Part shown: positions 25,836 to 34,474 of the stretch, piece after piece
How the letters are laid out: each line of letters begins with the position of its first letter
How positions within the stretch are numbered: position 1 is the first letter of the stretch
Made by a program: the position numbers and the translations under genes
Assembly: GCA_036504155.1 (NCBI GenBank)
Contig: DASXVQ010000127.1
Span: forward strand, 1 to 64,000
Origin: JACRCT01 sp036504155
GTDB lineage: Bacteria > Myxococcota > Myxococcia > Myxococcales > UBA5297
Length of the DNA stretch: 64,000 nt
Direction of reading: 5' to 3'
Notes under the pieces: model-generated
Seen by the model: the letters and a program-made list of their open reading frames with translations, nothing else
Database searches by the model: none
Told to the model about the DNA's origin: nothing

Positions 25836-28800
25836 ATGCGGCGCTTCGAGTTCGTGGAAGGCACGTCGAGCAAGTTCTGGGAGATCGAGCAGAACGGCAC
25901 GCAGCTGACCGTCCGCTTCGGCCGCATCGGCTCCAACGGCCAGACGCAGCTGAAATCTTTCGGCAGCGACGAGGCGGCCGCGAAGGAGCAAGACAAGCTC
26001 ATCGCCGAGAAGACCAAGAAGGGCTACTCGGAGACCGCCGCCAACCTCGTGGCCACCGCGCAGCTTGCCGCCGCGCAGCCTCCCGCTGCCAAACCGAAGC
26101 CCGCCTCTGCGCCCAAGCCCGTGGCCGCTCCGGCGCCGGCACCAGCCCCCGCCCCACCCGCTCGATCCACCCCGTCCACCCCGTCCACTCAGTCCACCAC
26201 CGCCCCCACCGCAACTGCCCCCACCGCCAGCGCCCCGACGACCCCGGCCAGCGCCGCCGAGGAGGACGTCGTCCACTGGAACGACGCCCTCAGGAAGCGC
26301 GTCTTCCCGCGCCGCGGCGGCATCCAGGTTCAGGTCAGCGCGCTGGCGAGCCCCAAGAAGCTCTGGGAGCGGGTGCAGAAGGCCTGGGGCTTTCGCTCGG
26401 CGCTCGTCAGCGCCGCCATCGCCAGGACGGAAGCCGGCCACGAGATCTTCTCCGCGCTCGCAACGCGGATCGCAGCCGCCGAGCCGTCGATGGGCCCGGT
26501 GGATCACGACGCAGCGCTCCTGGCCCTGCTCTCCTTCTGCCCCACCTACTCCGTGAAGACCGAGCACGAGGCCGGCCTCGAGTCGCTCATCGCCGCTGGC
26601 GGGCTGGCCCACGCCACGCGCACCGCGCTCGCCGCGCTGGAGGTCTCCGTCGAGGCCGACGGCAAGACCAACGCCGCCCGCCTCGTGGCCAAGCCCTCCA
26701 GCCACTGGGGCTCCAACTTCCACGACCACGGGCGGCTGCTAGGCCTGCCGCGCCTGCGCGCCCTGCTCGCGGTCGCGCCGGAAGCCGACTACACCGCCGC
26801 CCGCGATGCCGCCGCGGCGATGCGCGCGACCGACGCGCAGAAAGCGGCCAGCACCTTCCTCTTCCCGACCGAGAAGGCCTGGCTCGCCTCGGACCTGCCC
26901 CTGGTCACCGCGCACGCGAACTGGTCCTGCTTGCTGGCCAGCGTCTGCGACCCGGCGCTGTTGACCCACCTCAAGTTCGGCGGCTCGCTGTACTCGAACC
27001 GCTGGATGGAGTGCGACGAGGACGTCGGGGCGACGCTGGTCGACGGCTGCGGCCTGGGCGCCGCGGAGTTCCTGGCGGCCCAGGACGGCGGCTACGCCGA
27101 CGCCGAGCTGCTGCGCCTGCGCTTCTCGACCATCGGCGCGCTGGGCTGCGACGCGGCGATGAAGCACCTCATCGGCGCCCTGGAGAAGAAGGAGGCGCAG
27201 GCGGCCCTGGCCGACGCCTCGGCGCTGCAGCCCCGGCGCGCGCTGCGCCTGATGTCCGAGGCCGCGGTCACGCGCGGCAAGGTCGGCGACTTGTGCCGGA
27301 GCCTGCTCGCCTCCACCGTCCGCCGCTTCCCCGCGCTCGCCGCGGAGGTCGCCGCCACCGTCGGCCCGGAGTCCGCCAGGGTGCTGCAGGCCCTCCTCGC
27401 CGAGACCGCCGAGGTCGCCGAGGAAGCCAAGCCGGACGAACTCCCGCGCGTCCTCGCCGACCCGCCGTGGCTGCGCACCAAGAAGGCCGCCGCGCCGGTG
27501 GTGCTGGCCAACCTGCCCGGCCTGGACGTCCAGCCGGCGGTGAAGTGGGCCGAGGGCGAGCGCGAGGAGTGGACGGAGCGCAAGGGCTACGCCCACGGAG
27601 ACGTCAGCGCCGACGAGTGCCTGCGCATCGTCAACACCCCGACCATGATGGCGTCGGTGGAACAGCTCGCGGACTGCCCGGAGGGGCTGGCCGAGCAGCT
27701 CGCACCCCGGGCCACCATCACCCGCTGGAGCGACGAGGCCTGGTGCTTCCGCATCGCCGCCCGGCACGAGCTGAAGGCCCTGGCGTTCTTCAAGGCGCGC
27801 CTGGAGAGCGAGCTCGTCATGCTCCTCCCCGCGCTGCTGCCGCTGGGCGTGCCGGAGTTCGCCCCTCAGATCGCCTCGGCGATGGCCCAGAAGAAGACGG
27901 CCCGCGCCGACGCCCGCGCCTGGATGCTGCGCCACCCGGAGCACGCCACCGCCGGCCTGCTCCCGGTCGCGCTGGGCAAACTCGGCAAGGCCCGCCAGGA
28001 GGCCGAGGCCGCGCTGCGCCTGCTCTCCGCGAGCGGGCACGAAAAGACCGTCCTCGAGATCGCCCGGCGCGCCGGAGCCGAGGGCGCCATCGCCGGCGCG
28101 CTCTCCGCCGACCCGCTCGACCTGGTCCCGGCCAAGCTCCCCAAGCTGCCCAGCTACGCCAGCGCCGGCGCCTTGCCCCGGCCGCTGTTGCGCGCGCGCA
28201 AGGCCTGCCTGCCGGCCTCGGCCAGCGAGGCGCTGCTGACGATGCTCTCCTTCTCCACCTTGGAGGAGCCCTACGGCGGCATCGCCCAGGTCAAGCAGGC
28301 CTGCGATCCCGCATCGCTCGCGCGCTTCGCCTGGGACCTGTTCCAGGCCTGGCTGATGAACGGCGCCAACTCCAAGGAGATCTGGTGCCTGAACGCGGTG
28401 GGCCTGCTGGGCGACGACGACTGCGCCCGCCGGCTCGCTCGCTTCGTCCGCGACTGGCCCGGCGAGGCGGCGCACGCGCGCGCGGTGGCCGGCCTGGACG
28501 TGCTGGCGGCCATCGGCACCGACGTGGCGCTGATGCACCTGAACGGCATCGCGCTGAAGGTGAAGTTCAAGGGCCTGCAGAACAAGGCGGCCGAGAAGAT
28601 CGAGAGCATCGCCGAGACGCGCGGGCTGACCCGCGAGGAGCTGGAGGACCGCCTCGCGCCCGACCTGGGCCTCGACGAGGACGGCTCGATGGCGCTCGAC
28701 TTCGGCCCGCGCACCTTCCGGGTCGGCTTCGACGAGCAGCTGCGCCCGTTCGCCAGGGACGCCGACGGCTCGCGGCTCAAGGACCTGCCCAAGCCCAAGC

Positions 28801-29576
28801 AGTCCGACGACGCGGAGAAGGCCGGGGCCGCCGCGGCCAAGTGGAGCCAGCTCAAGAAGGACGCCAAGACCGCCGCCTCGCTGCAGATCCTGCGGCTGGA
28901 GCTGGCGATGTGCGGCCAGCGCCGCTTCGCGCCCGGCGACTTCCTGGAGCTGTTCGTGCGCCACCCGCTGGTCTTCCACGTCGTGCGCCGCCTGGTGTGG
29001 GCGAGCTACGACGAGAAGAACAAGGTGGCGGAGACGTTCCGGGTCGCCGAGGACCGCACGCTCGCCGATGCCGAGGACGCCGCCTTCGCGCTGCCCGAGG
29101 GCGCCAAGGTGGGCATCCCCCACCCGCTGGAGCTCGAGGCCTCCGTCGCCGGCCGCTGGTCGCAGGTGCTGGGCGACTACGAGATCGTCCAGCCGTTCCA
29201 GCAGCTGGGCCGCCCCACCTACGCGGCGACGCAGGCGGAGAGGCAGGAGAAGAAGCTCGACCGGGTGAAGGGGCTCAAGCTGCCCACCGGCAAGGTGCTG
29301 GGCCTGGAGCAGCGCCGCTGGCGCCGGGGCGCACCGCAGGACGGCGGCGTCGCCTGCTGGATGGAGAAGCCGCTGCCCGGCGGGCTGATGGCCACGCTGG
29401 ACCTCGACCCCGGGCTCTACACCGGCATGCTCAGCGAGTCGCCGGAGCAGACCCTGGGCGACGTCACGGTCGGCAAGAGCGTGGGCTGGTGGAACAAGAA
29501 CGGGATCGCGCCCGGGACGCTCGACCCCATCGTGTTCAGCGAGCTGGTGGCGGATCTGGAGAGGCTCAGGGGGTAG
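25836..29576 (+). CDS. WGR-domain / DUF4132 protein (YehI-like)
   Basis: A 1246-residue protein. Residues 1 to about 80 are a WGR domain (FVEGTSSKFWEIEQNGTQL, VRFGRIGSNGQTQLKSF), a module that binds nucleic acid or partners in PARPs and MolR/YehI proteins. A low-complexity Ala/Pro/Ser/Thr linker spans about 85-145. The middle is helical, probably HEAT-like. The C-terminus (about 930-1240) is DUF4132, with LFVRHPLVFHVVRRLVW, PFQQLGRP, LGLEQRRWRRG and GWWNKNGIAPGTLDPIVFSE. E. coli YehI has the same architecture and length (about 1210). It is the first gene of the block; the MoxR ATPase follows after a repeat-filled 211-bp gap. Confidence 0.85.
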   Translation: MRRFEFVEGTSSKFWEIEQNGTQLTVRFGRIGSNGQTQLKSFGSDEAAAKEQDKLIAEKTKKGYSETAANLVATAQLAAAQPPAAKPKPASAPKPVAAPAPAPAPAPPARSTPSTPSTQSTTAPTATAPTASAPTTPASAAEEDVVHWNDALRKRVFPRRGGIQVQVSALASPKKLWERVQKAWGFRSALVSAAIARTEAGHEIFSALATRIAAAEPSMGPVDHDAALLALLSFCPTYSVKTEHEAGLESLIAAGGLAHATRTALAALEVSVEADGKTNAARLVAKPSSHWGSNFHDHGRLLGLPRLRALLAVAPEADYTAARDAAAAMRATDAQKAASTFLFPTEKAWLASDLPLVTAHANWSCLLASVCDPALLTHLKFGGSLYSNRWMECDEDVGATLVDGCGLGAAEFLAAQDGGYADAELLRLRFSTIGALGCDAAMKHLIGALEKKEAQAALADASALQPRRALRLMSEAAVTRGKVGDLCRSLLASTVRRFPALAAEVAATVGPESARVLQALLAETAEVAEEAKPDELPRVLADPPWLRTKKAAAPVVLANLPGLDVQPAVKWAEGEREEWTERKGYAHGDVSADECLRIVNTPTMMASVEQLADCPEGLAEQLAPRATITRWSDEAWCFRIAARHELKALAFFKARLESELVMLLPALLPLGVPEFAPQIASAMAQKKTARADARAWMLRHPEHATAGLLPVALGKLGKARQEAEAALRLLSASGHEKTVLEIARRAGAEGAIAGALSADPLDLVPAKLPKLPSYASAGALPRPLLRARKACLPASASEALLTMLSFSTLEEPYGGIAQVKQACDPASLARFAWDLFQAWLMNGANSKEIWCLNAVGLLGDDDCARRLARFVRDWPGEAAHARAVAGLDVLAAIGTDVALMHLNGIALKVKFKGLQNKAAEKIESIAETRGLTREELEDRLAPDLGLDEDGSMALDFGPRTFRVGFDEQLRPFARDADGSRLKDLPKPKQSDDAEKAGAAAAKWSQLKKDAKTAASLQILRLELAMCGQRRFAPGDFLELFVRHPLVFHVVRRLVWASYDEKNKVAETFRVAEDRTLADAEDAAFALPEGAKVGIPHPLELEASVAGRWSQVLGDYEIVQPFQQLGRPTYAATQAERQEKKLDRVKGLKLPTGKVLGLEQRRWRRGAPQDGGVACWMEKPLPGGLMATLDLDPGLYTGMLSESPEQTLGDVTVGKSVGWWNKNGIAPGTLDPIVFSELVADLERLRG

Positions 29577-29594
29577 GCGCCCTTCCGGCCGTCC

Positions 29595-29771
29595 GCCGGA
29601 GGCCGAAGCCGGCCGAAGCCTCCGGCTACACCTGCCTGCAAAGCCCCTTCGGGGCCGGGGCGGACCCCGGCTGAATTCACTGCCTCGAAGCCCTGGACTC
29701 GGTTCAGACTCTGGACTCTTGGAACCCCCGAAGGGGTTTTGCAGAAGTAGCCGGAGGCTTCGGCCTCCGGC
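29595..29771. repeat. Interspersed double-hairpin repeat, copy 2 (inverted pair)
   Basis: Starts with GCCGGAGGC...GCCTCCGGC and the 'ctgcaaagccccttcgggg' block, then the same modules return in reverse (CCCCGAAGGGGTTTTGCAGA, GCCGGAGGC-TTCG-GCCTCCGGC) ending at 29771, directly before the GAGGAG ribosome-binding site of the AAA ATPase gene. The whole 177 bp can fold back on itself. It therefore separates the WGR/DUF4132 gene from the ATPase gene and could reduce or process the operon transcript there. Confidence 0.8.
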
Positions 29772-29787
29772 GAGGAGACGGTCACCG

Positions 29788-30921
29788 ATGGCCTCGCCGA
29801 AGAAGCAGCAGCCCAACCCGCCTCAGGGCGCGGCCGCCATGCAGCGGCCGCCGGCGGAGATGCTCTACGCCGAGGAGCTCTCGAAGCTCGCCGCGCAGGA
29901 CGCCAAGGACCAGTCGCCCCGGCCGCCGGGCTGGACGCTCTCGATGAGCGCGGTGCGCCGCTTCATCCTCGGCGACGACGAGCTCGACATCGGCCCCAAG
30001 TTCGTGGGCAACCCGTCTCTCGTCGACCGCGCGATGGTGACCTTGGCGACCAACCGCGGCCTCCTCCTGGTCGGCGAGCCCGGCACCGCCAAGTCGCTCC
30101 TCTCCGAGCTGTTGGCGGCGGCCATCAGTGGCACCTCGACGCTGACCGTCCAGGGCGGCGCGTCGCTGACCGAGGACCAGATCAAGTACAGCTGGAACTA
30201 CGCGCTGCTCGTCGCCGAGGGCCCGACCCCGCGGGCCCTGGTCCAGGCGCCGCTCTACCGCGGCCTCAAGGAGGGCAAAATCGTCCGCTTCGAGGAGATC
30301 ACCCGCTGCCCGCTCGAGGTGCAGGACGCCATCCTCTCGGTGCTCTCCGACCGCGTGCTCGCCGTCGCCGAGCTCGAGGGCCCCGACGGCATGCTCTTCG
30401 CCACCGAGGGCTTCAACGTCGTCGCCACCGCCAACACCCGCGACCGCGGCGTCAACGAGATGAGCGCCGCGCTCAAGCGGCGCTTCAACTTCGAGACCGT
30501 CTTCCCCATCGCCGACTTCAAGACCGAGCTGGCCCTGGTCAAGCGCGAGTCCGCGCGGCTGCTCGAGAAGAGCGGCGTCCCGCTCTCGCCGCCGGAGGAC
30601 CTGCTGGAGGTGCTGGTGACGACCTTCCGCGAGCTGCGCGCCGGCGAGTCGGCGGACGGGCGGGCCATGGAGAAGCTCTCCTCGGTCCTCTCCACCGCCG
30701 AGGCCGTCGCGGTGGCCCACGCGGTCGGAGTGCGCGGCTGGTTCCTGCGCCGCGACGCGGGCTCGGCCGCGGACATCGTCGAGCACCTGGCCGGCACCGC
30801 CGCCAAGGACAACAAGGACGACTTGAAGCGCCTGCGCGCCTGGCTCGAGCAGCGCGTCTCCAAGCGCCCGGGCGACCTGTGGAAGCAGCTCTACGAGGCG
30901 CGGCACCTGCTGCCGGGGTAG
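29788..30921 (+). CDS. MoxR-type AAA+ ATPase (YehL-like)
   Basis: A 377-residue ATPase. ATG 29788 follows a GAGGAG site; the 23 codons before it belong to the repeat. Walker A is GEPGTAKS near residue 96. The Walker B strand reads IVRFEEITR, with Glu where MoxR proteins usually have Asp before the catalytic Glu. Sensor 1 is VVATANTRDRGVNEMSAALKRRF, which also gives the arginine finger. MoxR ATPases work with VWA-domain partners to remodel or activate client proteins, and such a partner is at 34475. It is 3 bp from the nucleotidyltransferase gene. Length matches E. coli YehL. Confidence 0.88.
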   Translation: MASPKKQQPNPPQGAAAMQRPPAEMLYAEELSKLAAQDAKDQSPRPPGWTLSMSAVRRFILGDDELDIGPKFVGNPSLVDRAMVTLATNRGLLLVGEPGTAKSLLSELLAAAISGTSTLTVQGGASLTEDQIKYSWNYALLVAEGPTPRALVQAPLYRGLKEGKIVRFEEITRCPLEVQDAILSVLSDRVLAVAELEGPDGMLFATEGFNVVATANTRDRGVNEMSAALKRRFNFETVFPIADFKTELALVKRESARLLEKSGVPLSPPEDLLEVLVTTFRELRAGESADGRAMEKLSSVLSTAEAVAVAHAVGVRGWFLRRDAGSAADIVEHLAGTAAKDNKDDLKRLRAWLEQRVSKRPGDLWKQLYEARHLLPG

Positions 30922-30924
30922 ACC

Positions 30925-31491
30925 ATGACCCTCGACTCCAACGAGCAGCTGGACCTTCTCTTCGACCTCTGCGGCCGGCTGGACCGCCTGGGGATCGCCT
31001 ACATGGTCAGCGGCTCCATGGCCCTCGGGTTCTTCGCCAGCCCGCGGATGACCCGGGACGTCGACCTCGTCGTGGACCTCGAGGAGCGGCACGTGGGCCC
31101 CCTCTGCGCCGCGCTGCCCGACTTCGAGCACGACCCGGAGGAGATCCGCGAGGCCGTGCGGACGAGGCGGATGTTCAACGTGATCCACTCGGACAAGGTG
31201 CTCAAGTTCGACCTCATCGTCCGCAAGGAGGCGCCTTACCGCGTCGAGGAGTTCTCGCGGCGCCAGCAGCTCGCCGTGGGAGCTCGCAAACTCTGGGTCG
31301 TCAGCCCCGAGGACCTCCTGCTGTCCAAGCTCGCCTGGGGCAAGCCGAGCCAATCGGAGGTGCAGCTGCGCGACGTGCGGGAGCTGCTCGCCTCCTCCTC
31401 GTTGGCCCTGGACTGGGGCTACCTCGAGCGCTGGGCGCGGGACTTGGACGTGAGCGACTTCCTGGAGAAGGCTCGTGCGCGACACGACTGA
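30925..31491 (+). CDS. Nucleotidyltransferase-fold protein (intact D-x-D)
   Basis: A 188-residue minimal nucleotidyltransferase: GS turn SGSMALGFF near residue 30, the two metal-binding Asps in TRDVDLVVD near 47, and the third in VLKFDLIVR near 95, followed by a helical C-terminus (SPEDLLLSKLAWGKP). It begins 3 bp after the AAA ATPase stop and overlaps the next small gene by 17 bp, so it belongs to the same transcript. It is homologous to 18581-19177, which has lost the second Asp. DUF6036/AbiEii-like NMP transferases modify tRNA or proteins. The target here is unknown. Confidence 0.8.
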   Translation: MTLDSNEQLDLLFDLCGRLDRLGIAYMVSGSMALGFFASPRMTRDVDLVVDLEERHVGPLCAALPDFEHDPEEIREAVRTRRMFNVIHSDKVLKFDLIVRKEAPYRVEEFSRRQQLAVGARKLWVVSPEDLLLSKLAWGKPSQSEVQLRDVRELLASSSLALDWGYLERWARDLDVSDFLEKARARHD

Positions 31492-31744
31492 GGCGGTGGA
31501 CCGGCGCTACCGCGAGCTTCTGCTGGCGCTGCCGGCGGAGCGCCGCCTGGCGATGGCGAGCGAGATGCTCTCCACGGCGCGCATCCTGATGCGCGAGGGA
31601 ATCCGCGCCCAGCTGGGCCCGCTCGACGAGGCGGAGCTGCGAGTGCAGATGTTCCTGAGGCTCTACGGCGACGAGTACCCGCCCGAGCGCCGGGAGAGGA
31701 TCGCGCAGTCCATCCGAGCGGCAGCGAGGAAGCGACCCCGGTGA
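31475..31744 (+). CDS. Small helical partner protein of the nucleotidyltransferase (copy 2)
   Basis: An 89-residue basic, probably helical protein with a GTG start at 31475 inside the end of the nucleotidyltransferase gene. It shares with the product of 19164-19412 the conserved segments RY.ELL, PA.R..MA, G.RA and ELR...F.RLYG. Its stop overlaps the GTG start of the DUF5682 gene by 4 bp (GTGA), so three genes are translationally coupled. Gene order within the pair is the reverse of the other copy. No known domain recognised. Confidence 0.75.
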   Translation: MRDTTEAVDRRYRELLLALPAERRLAMASEMLSTARILMREGIRAQLGPLDEAELRVQMFLRLYGDEYPPERRERIAQSIRAAARKRPR

Positions 31745-34071
31745 CCGCCCCTTCCCGGCTCCACGTCGTCGGCGTGCGCCACCACAGCCCGGCGTGTGCG
31801 CGCCTGGTCGCGCGCACCATTCGCAAGGTGCGCCCGCGGCACGTGCTCATCGAGGGGCCGTGCGACATGAACGCGCGCCTCGACGAGCTGCTGCTGCCGC
31901 ACCGGCTGCCGGTCGCCATCTTCACCTTCCACCGCAACGAGGAGGGCAAGACCGAGACCTGCTGGTCGCCCTTCTGCGCCTACTCCCCGGAGTGGCTGGC
32001 GCTCACGGTGGCCCAGGAGGTCGGCGCCTCGGCCCGCTTCATCGACCTGCCCGGCTGGCACCCGGCCTTCCACGGCGTCTCCAACCGCTACGGCGACCAC
32101 GACCGCCGGCGCGCCAGGGCCGTCGAGGCGCTCTGCGCGCGCTTCCACGTCGACGGCTACGACGCGCTCTGGGACCACCTCTTCGAGGGCCCGGCGTCCT
32201 CCGAGGCCCAGCTCGACGAGCTCGAGGCCCGCCTGCGCGCCTACTTCCAGGTCCAGCGCGGCGACGACGAGGAGGCTGGCGACCGCGACGAGCCGCGCGA
32301 GGACTTCATGCGCGCGTCGATCCGCGCGGCGCTGGCCGACCCCGCCGGCGGCGAGGTGGTCGTGGTCTGCGGCGGCTACCACGCGCCGGCGCTCGCGGAC
32401 CCCGGCCCCTTCGAGGGCGCGACCTGGCCCGCGCCGCCGGAGCTGCCGGGCGCCAGGAGCTACCTGGTGCCCTGGTCGTACCACCGGCTCGACTCGTTCA
32501 CCGGCTACGAGTCGGGCATGCCTTCGCCCGGCTTCTACGACGCCGTCTACTCGCTGGGACCGGAGGCGGCACCGGAGCACGCGCTGCGCCTCGCCGTGGC
32601 CCGGCTGCGCGAGAAGGGCCAACACGTCTCCGCCGCCGACCTCATCGCCGCCCTGACCCTCGCCGAGGGCCTGGCCCGGCTGCGCGGCCACACCAGCCTG
32701 CGCCGCACCGACCTGCTCGACGGCCTGGCCGCCGCGCTGGTGAAGGGCTCGCTCGACGCGCCGCTGCCGTGGTCCGAGCGCGGCATCGTCAAGCGCGACA
32801 CCGACGCGCTGCTGGTCGAGGTGCTGCGCGCCCTCTCCGGCGAGGTCGAGGGCAAGCTGCACGAGAGGACGCCGCTGCCCGCGCTGCTCGCCGACGTGGC
32901 GCAGGTGCTCGAGCAGCACGGCCTGACGCCGGCCGCAACCGCCCGGCCGCTGAAGCTCTTCCTGGGCAAGCCGGAGGACCTCGCCAGGAGCCGCGTACTG
33001 CACCGCCTGCGCGTCCTGCGCGTCCCCGGCTTCGAGCGCCACAGCGGGCCGGCCTGGACGACCGACCCGGTGCTCGAGGAGGAGTGGATCGTCGCGCGCC
33101 ACGACCTGGCGGAGAGCGCGCTCATCGAGGCGGCGTCGTTCGGGGCGACCCTCTCCGCGGCGGCGGCGAGGCGGCTCGAGGAGGCCCTGCTCGCCGAGCA
33201 GCTCGACCTCGCGCAGGTGGCGCGCCTCCTCGGCGAGGCGGTCTTCATCGGCGTCGACGCGCTGACCAGCACGGCCCTCGAGGCGGTGCGCCACCACGCC
33301 TCGCGCGAGCCGGACCTGGGCAAGCTGGGCGCAGCTCTCGAGCGGCTGTTGGGCCTGTGGACCCAGGACGTGCTCTTCGGCGCCAGGGGCTGCCCGGAGC
33401 TGGGCGCGGCGGTGAACGAGGCCTTCTCGCGCGGGCTGTGGCTGCTCGAGAACCTCGCCGGCCAGCAGGCGAGCCCCGACGGCGGCGCGGTGCTCGCGGT
33501 CCGCGCGCTGCGCGACGTGGTCCGGGCCTCGAAGCTCGCTGCGGCCACCCTCGAGGAGGCGGCGGCGGTCTTCTCGCGCCGCACCTCGGCCGCGGACGCC
33601 CCGCCCGACGCGCGCGGCGCCTGCCTGGGCGCACTCTGGTCGCTGGGACGCCTGGGCGACGCGAAGACCTCCCTCAAGGTAGCCGAGCGGGCGCTGCGCG
33701 CGGCCGCCCTGCCGCAGATCTTCGGCGACTTCCTGGCCGGCCTGTTCGCGCTGGCCCGCGAGGAGACCGCGCACGGCGACGAGGTCCTGCGCACCGTCGA
33801 CGAGGTGCTCGCGGGGCTGGCCGAGCCGGACTTCAGGGTCGGCCTGCCCGCGCTGCGGCTGGCCTTCAGCTACTTCCCGCCGCGCGAGAAGGCCTCCATC
33901 GCCGACCGGCTGGCGGCGATGCACGGCCAGACCCCGGCCGCGGGCGCCGCGCTGCTCGCCCGGCTCGAGGCGGCCCCCGAGGACCTCGCCCGCGCCGCGC
34001 GCATCGACGCCGAGGTGGAGACGGCGCTGCGGCGCTTCGCGCTGCTCCCGAAGCCGGAGGCCGGCCGATGA
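31741..34071 (+). CDS. DUF5682 protein (YehM-like)
   Basis: A 776-residue cytoplasmic protein, GTG start. The N-terminal third has GVRHHSPACARLV near residue 10, VLIEGPCDMN near 34 and VVVCGGYHAPAL near 203, features I associate with DUF5682 and the wider EreA/ChaN/TIKI-like fold, which often binds metal through such His and Glu residues. The C-terminal two thirds are helical repeats rich in Leu/Ala. In E. coli the family member YehM (about 760 residues) lies between the AAA ATPase and the VWA gene, as here. A role as target-recognition or effector subunit is inference. Confidence 0.8.
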   Translation: MTAPSRLHVVGVRHHSPACARLVARTIRKVRPRHVLIEGPCDMNARLDELLLPHRLPVAIFTFHRNEEGKTETCWSPFCAYSPEWLALTVAQEVGASARFIDLPGWHPAFHGVSNRYGDHDRRRARAVEALCARFHVDGYDALWDHLFEGPASSEAQLDELEARLRAYFQVQRGDDEEAGDRDEPREDFMRASIRAALADPAGGEVVVVCGGYHAPALADPGPFEGATWPAPPELPGARSYLVPWSYHRLDSFTGYESGMPSPGFYDAVYSLGPEAAPEHALRLAVARLREKGQHVSAADLIAALTLAEGLARLRGHTSLRRTDLLDGLAAALVKGSLDAPLPWSERGIVKRDTDALLVEVLRALSGEVEGKLHERTPLPALLADVAQVLEQHGLTPAATARPLKLFLGKPEDLARSRVLHRLRVLRVPGFERHSGPAWTTDPVLEEEWIVARHDLAESALIEAASFGATLSAAAARRLEEALLAEQLDLAQVARLLGEAVFIGVDALTSTALEAVRHHASREPDLGKLGAALERLLGLWTQDVLFGARGCPELGAAVNEAFSRGLWLLENLAGQQASPDGGAVLAVRALRDVVRASKLAAATLEEAAAVFSRRTSAADAPPDARGACLGALWSLGRLGDAKTSLKVAERALRAAALPQIFGDFLAGLFALAREETAHGDEVLRTVDEVLAGLAEPDFRVGLPALRLAFSYFPPREKASIADRLAAMHGQTPAAGAALLARLEAAPEDLARAARIDAEVETALRRFALLPKPEAGR

Positions 34072-34206
34072 AGCCCGCTCCGCGTCCGGCCCGGCTCTCA
34101 TCAGCGGCACTTATCTCTGCACAACGCCCTGCTGATATGGGAAGGTTCCTCCGGCGACAAGGCGCGGGCCCCGCTGCCGGCGGGCACCGCGCAGGGGAGA
34201 GCTTCC

Positions 34207-34431
34207 TTGGAGACGATTCACCTCGACGCGCGGGGCACGCGCTGCCCCGCTCCGACCTTGAGGCTCACGGCCGCCTACATGCGGGCCCAGGCGGGCGACA
34301 TCATCGAGCTCGTGGCCGACTGCGAGCGCTTCGAGCACGACGTCCGCGAGTGGTGCGCGCAGATGAAAAAGGCGCTGTTGTGGCTGCGGGACGAGGGCCA
34401 GTCCGTCAAGCGCTGCCAGATACGCATGTAG
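34207..34431 (+). CDS. TusA-like CPxP sulfur-carrier family protein
   Basis: A 74-residue protein with a TTG start and GGGGAGA upstream. LDARGTRCPAPTLRL near the N-terminus is the TusA signature, with the sulfur-accepting Cys13 in CPAP. DIIELVADCERFEHDVREWC matches the second half of the fold. TusA proteins carry persulfide sulfur for tRNA thiolation, molybdenum cofactor or selenium metabolism. Here it sits 135 bp after DUF5682 and 43 bp before the VWA gene, an unusual place. The E. coli yeh cluster has no such gene that I recall. Extra Cys residues at the middle and C-terminus (CQIRM) are notable. Confidence 0.82.
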   Translation: METIHLDARGTRCPAPTLRLTAAYMRAQAGDIIELVADCERFEHDVREWCAQMKKALLWLRDEGQSVKRCQIRM

Positions 34432-34474
34432 CGCCGCCGCGCGCCGCGGCGCACCCGGGGACCGGAGGGCGGCC

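Noticed and set aside
26739..29816. A 1025-codon open frame on the - strand opposite the WGR/DUF4132 gene
   Set aside because: No motif or ribosome-binding site, and the amino acid composition is typical of an antisense frame. The + strand protein matches a known architecture.
30925..31744. AbiE-type toxin-antitoxin system
   Set aside because: The enzyme has a nucleotidyltransferase fold like AbiEii, but the partner is an ~85-residue helical protein rather than an AbiEi-type winged-helix antitoxin, and the position inside a larger operon differs.
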